DNA from: Nitrospirae bacterium RIFCSPLOW2_12_42_9
GTDB lineage: Bacteria > Nitrospirota > 9FT-COMBO-42-15 > HDB-SIOI813
Direction of reading: 5' to 3'
Length of the DNA stretch: 5,190 nt
Assembly (NCBI GenBank): GCA_001805205.1
Contig: MHER01000172.1
Location: 1-5,190 of the forward strand
This document shows positions 1 through 5,190 of this stretch, piece after piece. Under the pieces are notes generated by a model. The model was not told the origin of the DNA, made no database searches, and was given only the letters and a program-made list of their open reading frames with translations. The position numbers and the translations under genes are program-made. Within the stretch, counting starts at the first letter, position 1. Each line of letters opens with the position of its first letter.

Positions 1-981
1 TAAGGAGTTGGAAGCTTTGCTGGAACCCGATACAAGAGGTGATCCGATGTCTCCCTTGCGCTGGACTTGTAAGGGAACTCGCCAGTTAGCGGGCGCTTTG
101 AGCAAGAAGGGATTCGAGATTAGCTATCCGGTTGTTGCCGAGTTGTTACATGAGCTTGGATATAGTTTGCAGGCCAACGTCAAAACGATAGAAGGCAAGG
201 ATCATCCGGATCGGGATAAGCAGTTTGAATATATCAATGCTCAAGTGAAGGCACGCCTGAAGAAGAAGCTTCCAGTCATTTCTGTGGATACCAAGAAAAA
301 GGAGCTTGTGGGAGAGTACAAAAATACCGGGAGAGAGTGGAGAAAAAAGGGGGAACCGAGGAAGGTCAACACACATGACTTTCCGGGGAAGGAGATTGGG
401 AGGGCGGTACCCTATGGTGTTTACGACATCGGTCGAGACATCGGGTGGGTCAACGTTGGATCGGACAATGATACGGCTAGCTTTGCGATTGAGAGTATTC
501 GTTGTTGGTGGAGAAGCATGGGGCGGCGGCTTTATCCTGACGCCAAAGAGCTGCTCATCTGTGCGGATAGTGGTGGCAGCAATGGGTACCGCATCCGGCT
601 CTGGAAAGTAGAGCTTCAGAGGCTTGCCGATACGATGGGAATGGATGTGACGGTGTGCCATTTCCCTCCAGGTACGAGCAAATGGAACAAGGTTGAACAT
701 CGGCTTTTTTCATACATCAGCATGAATTGGCGAGGTCAGCCGTTAACGAGCCATGAGGTGATCGTGAATTTGATAGGCGCTACGACGACACGAAGTGGTC
801 TAAGAGTAAAGGCGCGACTCGACAGAAAGAAGTATCCTACAAAGGTAAAGGTGTCGGATGAGGAGATGGGCCATCTTAACATCAAGCCACACAAATTCCA
901 TGGTGAATGGAATTACACAGTGAAGCGCTCATAACGATAACGGGAAATTAGAATTGTTCAAGTTATTTCTTAACAGACTCT
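1..981 (+). mobile_element. ISAzo13-family insertion sequence, right-hand part
   Basis: The transposase at 2-934 identifies the element. The left end and any left terminal inverted repeat lie outside the window. The right boundary is inferred to be about 980-982: downstream of the transposase stop there are about 46 noncoding bases, including TTCAAGTTATTTCTTAACAG, and recognisable PIN-domain coding sequence starts immediately after. The stretch 950-980 is therefore the candidate right terminal repeat, but this cannot be confirmed without the partner end. The element looks richer in GC than the AT-rich sequence that follows, which fits an acquired segment. No target-site duplication can be assessed. 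Confidence 0.75.
2..934 (+). CDS. ISAzo13-family DDE transposase, N-terminally incomplete at the window edge
   Basis: This enzyme would cut and join the ends of its own insertion sequence, using a DDE/RNase H-like catalytic core. The frame is open to the left edge, so the TTG at 8 is probably not the true start; family members are around 400 residues or more, and about 310 are visible. Family hallmarks, numbered from that TTG, are EPDTRGDPMSPLRWTCK near the start, LLHELGYSLQAN at 46-57, VISVDTKKKELVG at 90-102, ICADSGGSNG at 184-193, FPPGTSKWNKVEHRLFS at 219-235, LIGATTTRSGL at 255-265 and FHGEWNYT at 297-304. The likely catalytic triad is D94, D187 and E230, all present. There is no internal stop or frameshift, so the visible part could be functional. 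Its right side interrupts a PIN-domain gene. The family assignment is from recalled conserved motifs and is strong. Confidence 0.93.
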   Translation, partial: KELEALLEPDTRGDPMSPLRWTCKGTRQLAGALSKKGFEISYPVVAELLHELGYSLQANVKTIEGKDHPDRDKQFEYINAQVKARLKKKLPVISVDTKKKELVGEYKNTGREWRKKGEPRKVNTHDFPGKEIGRAVPYGVYDIGRDIGWVNVGSDNDTASFAIESIRCWWRSMGRRLYPDAKELLICADSGGSNGYRIRLWKVELQRLADTMGMDVTVCHFPPGTSKWNKVEHRLFSYISMNWRGQPLTSHEVIVNLIGATTTRSGLRVKARLDRKKYPTKVKVSDEEMGHLNIKPHKFHGEWNYTVKRS

Positions 982-982
982 T

Positions 983-1267
983 AGTGGCTTAAAGTATAAA
1001 GATGCTTTAAAACAGATGGCTCTGTTTCTGGAGTTTGTTAAGCACAACACCATATTGTCTCTGACAGAAGATTCTGTTGCAATTTCTTCGGCTTTATATA
1101 CCAGCTTGAGGAAAAAGGGAAAACTAATTGATGATATTGATATCCTTATTGCTGGTGTTGCATTATCTAACAACCTTGCTCTTGTGACTAATAATGAAGG
1201 CCATTTCAAAAATATTAAAGGGTTAAAAATACTTAATTGGAATAAGAGAGAAACAACGTTACCCTGA
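983..1267 (+). pseudogene. VapC-like PIN-domain ribonuclease, C-terminal fragment cut by the IS
   Basis: Intact VapC toxins are about 130-residue Mg-dependent RNases paired with an antitoxin. Here only about 94 codons remain, opening with SGLKYKDALKQ directly after the IS end. The ATG at 1016 begins an 83-residue reading frame but has no Shine-Dalgarno sequence and falls inside the domain. PIN features, numbered from that ATG, are GKLIDDIDILIAG at 36-48, with D42 as the probable conserved acidic residue, then ALSNNLALVTNNEGHF at 49-64 and the closing GLKILNW. The N-terminal strand with the first catalytic Asp and the following conserved Glu is missing, so nuclease activity is not expected. 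No antitoxin gene is visible. In the intact gene the start would lie left of the insertion. The family call is confident; that it is a dead remnant is inferred from the missing half and the IS boundary. Confidence 0.8.
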
Positions 1268-1303
1268 ATTTGCTTCAATGTCTCTAAAAGATACTGAATT
1301 AAT

Positions 1304-1319
1304 ATAACTGATTAGTTAT
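1304..1319. repeat. Short perfect inverted repeat at a fragment junction
   Basis: ATAACT and AGTTAT are separated by GATT, giving a perfect 6-bp stem with a 4-base loop. It sits at the left edge of the synthetase remnant and downstream of the PIN fragment. It is AT-only apart from one pair, has no T-tract and could be a chance palindrome, so no terminator function is claimed. Confidence 0.3.
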
Positions 1320-1391
1320 TGTAATAAAACCATCCTCATCTATGGAGGCAATATCTCCTGTAACATACCAGCCATCTCTTAACACATCTCG
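1314..1391 (-). pseudogene. Remnant of an adenylate-forming acyl-CoA/acyl-ACP synthetase (Aas-like)
   Basis: Read on the minus strand, about 26 codons give RDVLRDGWYVTGDIA followed by SIDEDGFITIT. This is the conserved TGD motif region of the AMP-binding (acyl-CoA synthetase) superfamily, where the Asp binds the AMP ribose. The wording is close to that of Aas-type acyl-ACP synthetases that recycle lysophospholipids, but the lineage-specific residues that should follow are absent: the frame runs N-Q-L-Y and stops. The right side merges within about 10 bases into copper-pump coding sequence on the other strand. Such synthetases are normally 500 or more residues (longer when fused to a transporter or acyltransferase), so this is only a tiny relic. 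The superfamily call is fairly firm because a 26-residue uninterrupted match to a signature motif is unlikely by chance; the Aas subtype is a weaker inference. Confidence 0.68.
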
Positions 1392-3270
1392 CCTATACAA
1401 AAACCTGTCCCTGGCTATCGCAGCGGTCCTTGCAATCACCTTAGACCCGGCAATGCGGATGTTGTTTACGAGAATGGATTTTATCCATTTCAGGCCGAAA
1501 TGGCTGGCATGGCCTGTGAATCAGGTTATTGTTGGAAGGTATTACCCGGAGGAAAGACATCCAATAAGTAAAGTACTCTTCCGGTTCTATGAACCAGCCT
1601 GCCGTACGGTCTTACGCTACCCAAAAACAACTATCCTTGCAGCAATAATTCTGGTTATGGCAACCATACCTGTGTATTTCAAACTCGGCTCTGAATTTAT
1701 GCCGCCACTCTATGAAGGCTCCCTGCTCTATATGCCAACTACCTTGCCTGGGATATCTGTAACAGAGGCCCAGAGATTAATGCAGATGCAGGACAGAATC
1801 CTGAGAACTATACCTGAGGTGGAAAGGGTTTTTGGCAAGGCAGGCCGTGCAGATACCTCTACGGATTCTGCGCCCTTTTCCATGATGGAGACAACGGTCA
1901 TTTTAAAGCCAAAGGATGAATGGCGTAAGATCGAAAGGTGGTATTCATCATTGCCGGAGTTTCTTCAGAAACCCTTAAGACATATCTGGTCTGACACCCT
2001 CTCTAAAGAAGACCTCATAAACGATATGAATTCCAGATTGCAATTTGCCGGAGTAGTAAACGCATGGACTATGCCTATTAAAAACAGGATTGATATGCTC
2101 TCAACCGGCATACGGACGCCGGTCGGGATAAAGATATTCGGATCTGACCTGAAGGAGATTGAAAAGATTGGGTCGCATCTTGAGATGATACTAAAGGATA
2201 TCCCTGGAACGAGGAGTGTTTATGCAGAGAGGACTGCAGGCGGTTACTTCCTTGATTTTAATTTAAGACGTGATCAACTGGCAAGATATGGTCTGACAAT
2301 AAACGAGGCCCAGATGGTTATCATGACTGCAATAGGCGGTGAGCCGGTTACCACCACAATTGAAGGGAGGGAGCGATATAATGTTAATGTCCGTTATGCC
2401 CGTGAATTACGGGATACCCTTCCAAAGCTTCGCAGGGTTTTAGTCCCTACAATGTCAGGTGCACAGATCCCCTTAGAGCAGATAGCAGATATTAATATGG
2501 TTTATGGGCCGGCGATGATCAGGGATGAAAATGGGATGCTCTCAGGGTATGTCTATGTGGATTTATCGGTGCAGGATATAGGCGGCTTTGTTAAAGCAGC
2601 AAAAAAAATCGTTCAGGATAAACTTCAGATGCCTGTTGGTTATTCCCTGTTATGGAGCGGCCAGTATGAAAATATGCTGAGGGTCACCGAAAGGCTTAAG
2701 ATTGTTGTACCTATCACGATAATATTTATCTTTGTCCTGCTTTATATAAATACAAAATCGGTTGTAAAGACAGGGATTGTAATGCTGGCTGTACCATTCT
2801 CTCTTATAGGCGCTATCTGGTTTCTTTATCTTCTAAATTATAATATCTCCATCGCAGTATGGGTGGGGATGATAGCTCTTATGGGACTTGATGCAGAGAC
2901 AGGGATATTTATGCTCCTGTTCTTAGACCTTTCGTACAACGATGCGGTGAGACGAGGAAAGATGAAGACCTATGAAGACCTGCGCGAGGCGGTTATACAT
3001 GGGGCTGTCAAGAGGATACGGCCCAAGATGATGACCGTATGTGCTGCTTCAATAGGTCTGATCCCTATCATGTGGTCATTAGGAACAGGTTCCGACATGA
3101 TGAAACGGATTGCGGCTCCTATGATCGGGGGTCTATTCACGAGTTTCATCCTCGAACTTTTAGTCTATCCCCCTATTTATGCGATATGGAAATGGCGCTA
3201 TGAAATGAAATACGGCACTGTCGATGTTAATGATCTGCCAGTATCTAAAGTCAGGGACCATGGTGCATAA
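1342..3270 (+). CDS. cusA: CusA/CzcA-type heavy-metal RND efflux pump, 5'-truncated with a chimeric start
   Basis: Intact CusA (about 1040 residues) is the inner-membrane proton-driven pump of the CusCBA complex, exporting Cu(I)/Ag(I). Here only the C-terminal part remains. Homology begins near residue 20 (KNLSLAIAAVLAI), so TM1-5 and much of the first periplasmic porter domain are gone. Visible are a probable TM6 (about 20-40), TM7 (about 93-115), the second periplasmic porter/docking block (about 116-450) and TM8-12 (about 451-620). By motif alignment the E. coli CusA metal-binding methionines M573, M623 and M672 correspond to M131, M181 and M252, all kept, which favours Cu/Ag over Zn/Co/Cd. 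Proton-relay equivalents E519 (E939) and K562 (K984) are present, while the D405 partner lies in the lost part. The ATG at 1342 has no Shine-Dalgarno sequence and lies in antisense synthetase sequence, so the first ~18 residues are not CusA. It is probably a nonfunctional remnant, although the rest is undamaged. Confidence 0.88.
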   Translation: MEAISPVTYQPSLNTSRLYKNLSLAIAAVLAITLDPAMRMLFTRMDFIHFRPKWLAWPVNQVIVGRYYPEERHPISKVLFRFYEPACRTVLRYPKTTILAAIILVMATIPVYFKLGSEFMPPLYEGSLLYMPTTLPGISVTEAQRLMQMQDRILRTIPEVERVFGKAGRADTSTDSAPFSMMETTVILKPKDEWRKIERWYSSLPEFLQKPLRHIWSDTLSKEDLINDMNSRLQFAGVVNAWTMPIKNRIDMLSTGIRTPVGIKIFGSDLKEIEKIGSHLEMILKDIPGTRSVYAERTAGGYFLDFNLRRDQLARYGLTINEAQMVIMTAIGGEPVTTTIEGRERYNVNVRYARELRDTLPKLRRVLVPTMSGAQIPLEQIADINMVYGPAMIRDENGMLSGYVYVDLSVQDIGGFVKAAKKIVQDKLQMPVGYSLLWSGQYENMLRVTERLKIVVPITIIFIFVLLYINTKSVVKTGIVMLAVPFSLIGAIWFLYLLNYNISIAVWVGMIALMGLDAETGIFMLLFLDLSYNDAVRRGKMKTYEDLREAVIHGAVKRIRPKMMTVCAASIGLIPIMWSLGTGSDMMKRIAAPMIGGLFTSFILELLVYPPIYAIWKWRYEMKYGTVDVNDLPVSKVRDHGA

Positions 3271-3363
3271 TTATTATATGGAAGAGACCTTCTCCGCAGG
3301 AAGCATAGTCAGCAACAGTCTCATTTCCTTGATTTTTCTAAATGGGAGTAGTATCTTAATATC

Positions 3364-3723
3364 ATGGAAATAAAACATCACCACATAAAATTTAAAGAAT
3401 CTCCGGAAAAAGGCAGCCCGATTGAATGGGAGTCAGAGATAAAAAAGATTAAGGGTATAAAAGGTGTGACTATAGATATGGAAAAAGGGGATCTCTTTGC
3501 TGAGTATGATCTCCTCGAATGCAGGGAAGATGTAATAGAGAGATGGATGTTGGAAACGGGGTTTATATTAGATGTAAGCTTTAAGGAGAAGTTAAAGAGG
3601 GGGTGGATACATTTTACTGAGGAGAACGAACAGGCTGAACTCAAATCCGGGGCTGCCCCATGCTGCGATCTTGAGGAATTGGAACGCAGGAGAGCTATGA
3701 CCCAAAAGAAGAAGACCCCATGA
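3364..3723 (+). CDS. Small protein with a possible HMA-like fold, downstream of cusA
   Basis: I do not recognise a named family for this 119-residue soluble protein. Residues about 25-70 (KKIKGIKGVTIDMEKGDLFAEYDL, here broken as KKIKGIKGVTI and DMEKGDLFAEYDL, then a helix ending in ETGFIL) follow the beta-alpha-beta rhythm of heavy-metal-associated (HMA, ferredoxin-like) domains, in which a G-V strand is followed by a charged turn and a second strand. The metal-binding CxxC loop of true HMA domains is absent. Possible metal ligands lie elsewhere: H5-H6-H7 at the N-terminus, C53, and a vicinal C100-C101 pair. The C-terminus is charged and lysine-rich. There is no signal peptide or membrane segment. 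An in-frame stop at 3349-3351 makes ATG 3364 the first start; the nearest purine-rich site, GGGAG at 3344-3348, is 15 bases away and suboptimal. It lies 93 bases after the pump gene on the same strand, which suggests, but does not show, a role in metal handling. Confidence 0.6.
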   Translation: MEIKHHHIKFKESPEKGSPIEWESEIKKIKGIKGVTIDMEKGDLFAEYDLLECREDVIERWMLETGFILDVSFKEKLKRGWIHFTEENEQAELKSGAAPCCDLEELERRRAMTQKKKTP

Positions 3724-3724
3724 A

Positions 3725-3770
3725 AATGCATAGCGAGCGCATTCCCCGCAGCTTGCTGCAGGAAGCTTCA
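3725..3770. repeat. REP-like palindromic element between converging genes
   Basis: Two adjacent palindromes lie just after the stop of the small gene. The first pairs AATGC (3725-3729) with GCATT (3739-3743). The second is TTCC-CC-GCAG-CTTG-CTGC-A-GGAA (3742-3764), a hairpin with two 4-bp stems, a small internal loop and a CTTG loop. Its core CCCCGCAGCTTGCTGC resembles, from memory, a dispersed palindromic repeat found in several proteobacterial and Nitrospirota genomes. The copy here has A3760 where perfect symmetry needs G. It could act as a bidirectional transcription terminator for the two converging genes, but there is no T-tract right after the stem, so a classic intrinsic terminator is not supported. 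Confidence 0.5.
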
Positions 3771-3808
3771 ATAACTTAGTGAGGTCTACCGTGTCCTAAT
3801 GGTTTGCC

Positions 3809-5113
3809 TTATTTTTCAAAGAATATCCCGAGTTTTTTGGAGTATTTTGGATGGCGTAGTTTCCTTAATGCCTTTGTCTCAATCTGGAGTATCTTTTCAC
3901 GGGATAGATTTAATTGTGAGCTAATCTCATCGAGGGAATATTTTTTCTCACCAATGCCATACCTCATCATTAAAACCTTTTCCTCCTTCGGAGAGAGGGC
4001 AGAGAGTATCTCCTTTATTTCTCCTGTAAGTTCATCGCTGATAATCTCATCATGAGGGAGTGCTGCTCCTTTATCCTCAATAAAATCTCTCCGGAGGCTC
4101 TCCCCTTCATCATCTACAGGAGTTTCTAAGGATACAGGCTCTTTTACAGTATTCATAGCCTCTCTTACTGTATCAATGGGAAGCCCTGTCTTTTCAGCAA
4201 GTTCTTCATATGATGGCTCCCTGCCATTCTCCTGAATTAAAAGTTGTGATGCACGAATAATCTTTTTAATGGTTTCAAGCATATGAAGGGGGACCCGTAT
4301 GGTCCTTCCCTGATCAGAAATAGCCTTCATTATGGATTGTCGTATCCACCATGTAGCATAAGTTGAAAGTCTGTAACCTTTCTGGTATTCAAATCTCTCA
4401 ATAGCCTTCATTAACCCGATATTTCCTTCCTGTATAAGGTCAAGAAATGGCAGCCCTATGTTCTTATATTTACGAGCGATACTTACAACGAGCCGTTGAT
4501 TAGCCTTAATAAGGCGTTCCTTGGCATCTTCGATGCATGCATTCCATTTCTCTATTTTTTTAATTATTTCATCGGTCTCATTCATGCCTATGTCTGGATG
4601 CCCGATAGAGGGCTTTTCCCTTTTGCTCTTATATAATTGTTCAATTATTCGTGTGAATAAATTAGTCCGTTTGTCTATATCAGAAAGTAATCCGATTAGT
4701 CTCTGTTCCTCATGTTTAATATCCCGGATCCTGTTTACCTCTTCTATTGCAACAATGATATCTTTTTTGTTCTCCTCTGCTCTACTCAGGATTTCTTCAT
4801 CCTCATGATCATCAACCACATCCACTCCCATACTTTCCCTGAGGTCATTTTGAAGTATATTGAGTTCATCTGGAATAAATCTTGACCCTAAAAATTCCCT
4901 TATTATGCCAATCCTCCCCTCTTCTATCTTCTTTGCGAGTTCACATTCTTCTTCCTTTGTAAGGAGTGGAACGGACCGGATCTCTTTAAGGTATGCCTTT
5001 TCCGGATCGGAAACAGGGCTATCAAAATTTATCCCCTTCTTTTTTAAAGGGATTTTGTGTTCATCAGATCCTGATTCAGGACAGATGTCATCTATGTCTT
5101 TTTCATTATCCAA
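3809..5113 (-). CDS. RpoD-like sigma-70 RNA polymerase factor lacking region 1.1
   Basis: This sigma factor would direct core RNA polymerase to -10/-35 promoters. Of its 434 residues, about 1-34 form a short acidic tail instead of region 1.1. Region 1.2 is about 35-68 (DPEKAYLKEIRSVPLLTKEEE), and a charged helical non-conserved segment spans about 69-195. Region 2 is about 197-270 (KANQRLVVSIARKYKN, LDLIQEGNIGLMKAIERF, STYATWWIRQS), region 3 about 278-330, the 3.2 finger about 334-353 (DFIEDKGAALP), and region 4 about 367-425 with the helix-turn-helix ending ETKALRKLRHP. The melting residues W255 and W256 are kept, as is Q259 (E. coli Q437). Departures from E. coli sigma-70 are L249 for F427, M262 for T440 and L409 for R588. 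Together with the missing region 1.1 they suggest a group 2 paralogue rather than the housekeeping factor, although primary sigmas in some phyla are also short. The gene is complete, starts at TTG and converges on the small metal-type gene. Confidence 0.93.
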   Translation of the reverse strand: MDNEKDIDDICPESGSDEHKIPLKKKGINFDSPVSDPEKAYLKEIRSVPLLTKEEECELAKKIEEGRIGIIREFLGSRFIPDELNILQNDLRESMGVDVVDDHEDEEILSRAEENKKDIIVAIEEVNRIRDIKHEEQRLIGLLSDIDKRTNLFTRIIEQLYKSKREKPSIGHPDIGMNETDEIIKKIEKWNACIEDAKERLIKANQRLVVSIARKYKNIGLPFLDLIQEGNIGLMKAIERFEYQKGYRLSTYATWWIRQSIMKAISDQGRTIRVPLHMLETIKKIIRASQLLIQENGREPSYEELAEKTGLPIDTVREAMNTVKEPVSLETPVDDEGESLRRDFIEDKGAALPHDEIISDELTGEIKEILSALSPKEEKVLMMRYGIGEKKYSLDEISSQLNLSREKILQIETKALRKLRHPKYSKKLGIFFEK

Positions 5114-5121
5114 ACCTATTT

Positions 5122-5126
5122 CTCCT
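5122..5126 (-). promoter_or_regulatory. Shine-Dalgarno sequence that fixes a TTG start
   Basis: On the minus strand AGGAG lies 8 bases upstream of TTG at 5113-5111, a good spacing. No ATG in frame is similarly placed, so the sigma factor most likely starts at TTG. A rare start codon may keep expression modest; that part is inference. The 64 bases further upstream are very AT-rich (5145-5190) with several TATA-like strings, but no -35/-10 pair stands out, so no promoter is called. Confidence 0.65.
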
Positions 5127-5190
5127 GGCGGGGCCCTAATCTAAAAAGAGGAAATTTATGATTATTTATGAGATAATATATCATATTTTC

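Noticed and set aside
146..700. 184-codon open frame on the minus strand, and a 101-codon plus-strand frame at 306-611, inside the transposase
   Set aside because: Both lie fully within a strongly recognised transposase, have no family features and are explained as antisense or shifted-frame shadows.
983..1267. Active VapBC toxin-antitoxin system
   Set aside because: The N-terminal catalytic half of the PIN domain and any antitoxin gene are missing, and the ATG at 1016 has no ribosome binding site.
970..1278. 102-codon minus-strand frame over the PIN fragment
   Set aside because: It is antisense to recognisable PIN-domain sequence and gives no familiar motif.
3271..3363. Promoter or terminator between the pump gene and the small gene
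   Set aside because: I found no convincing -35/-10 pair and no stem followed by a T-tract in these 93 bases.
3378..3731. 117-codon minus-strand frame opposite the HMA-like gene
   Set aside because: It mirrors the plus-strand gene almost exactly. The plus-strand product has the more natural charged, soluble composition and a fold-like pattern, so the minus frame was judged a shadow.
3804..5144. Plus-strand frames at 3804-4055, 4521-4808 and 4860-5144
   Set aside because: They are serine- and phenylalanine-rich antisense readings of the well-recognised sigma factor gene.
1..5190. A new multi-gene defence, retron or RNA-based system
   Set aside because: Every substantial gene is explained by a known family or is a fragment of one. 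There is no reverse transcriptase, nuclease-effector pair, direct-repeat array or structured noncoding stretch that would support such a system.

Overview
The window looks like an accessory stretch of a Gram-negative bacterial chromosome or metagenomic contig. The host GC content is moderate, and the CusA and sigma-factor wording resembles Nitrospirota or delta-proteobacterial (Desulfobacterota-like) sequences. That placement comes from recalled family resemblance and is only tentative. I see no tRNA, rRNA or CRISPR array.

Layout. (1) Bases 1-~981 hold the right-hand part of an ISAzo13-family insertion sequence, with a DDE transposase cut off at its N-terminus by the window edge. (2) Bases ~981-1400 are a scar made of gene fragments. 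The IS end runs straight into the C-terminal half of a VapC-like PIN-domain gene. About 50 bp later comes a ~78-bp minus-strand remnant of an acyl-CoA/acyl-ACP synthetase, and this abuts, without a gap, a copper/silver RND pump gene that has lost its 5' end. (3) Bases ~1399-3270 are the C-terminal ~620 codons of that CusA-type pump. They are intact in frame, but the apparent ATG at 1342 lies in antisense synthetase sequence. (4) Bases 3364-3723 encode a 119-residue protein with a possible HMA-like (ferredoxin-like) fold but no CxxC motif. (5) Bases 3725-3770 hold a palindromic REP-like element in the gap between converging genes. (6) Bases 3809-5113, minus strand, encode a complete 434-residue RpoD-like sigma-70 factor with a TTG start and a good Shine-Dalgarno sequence. 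It lacks region 1.1 and differs from the E. coli primary sigma at promoter-contact positions.

How the parts relate. The CusA remnant and the small protein after it may come from a former copper/silver efflux locus; no membrane-fusion (CusB) or outer-membrane (CusC) gene is visible. The IS, the PIN fragment and the synthetase fragment look like debris from insertion and rearrangement, although an assembly chimera could give the same picture. The sigma factor is convergent with the rest and appears to be an independent, probably functional, host gene. I do not see a convincing new multi-gene system here. The most informative observations are the chimeric start of cusA, the divergent sigma factor and the unusual HMA-like protein.
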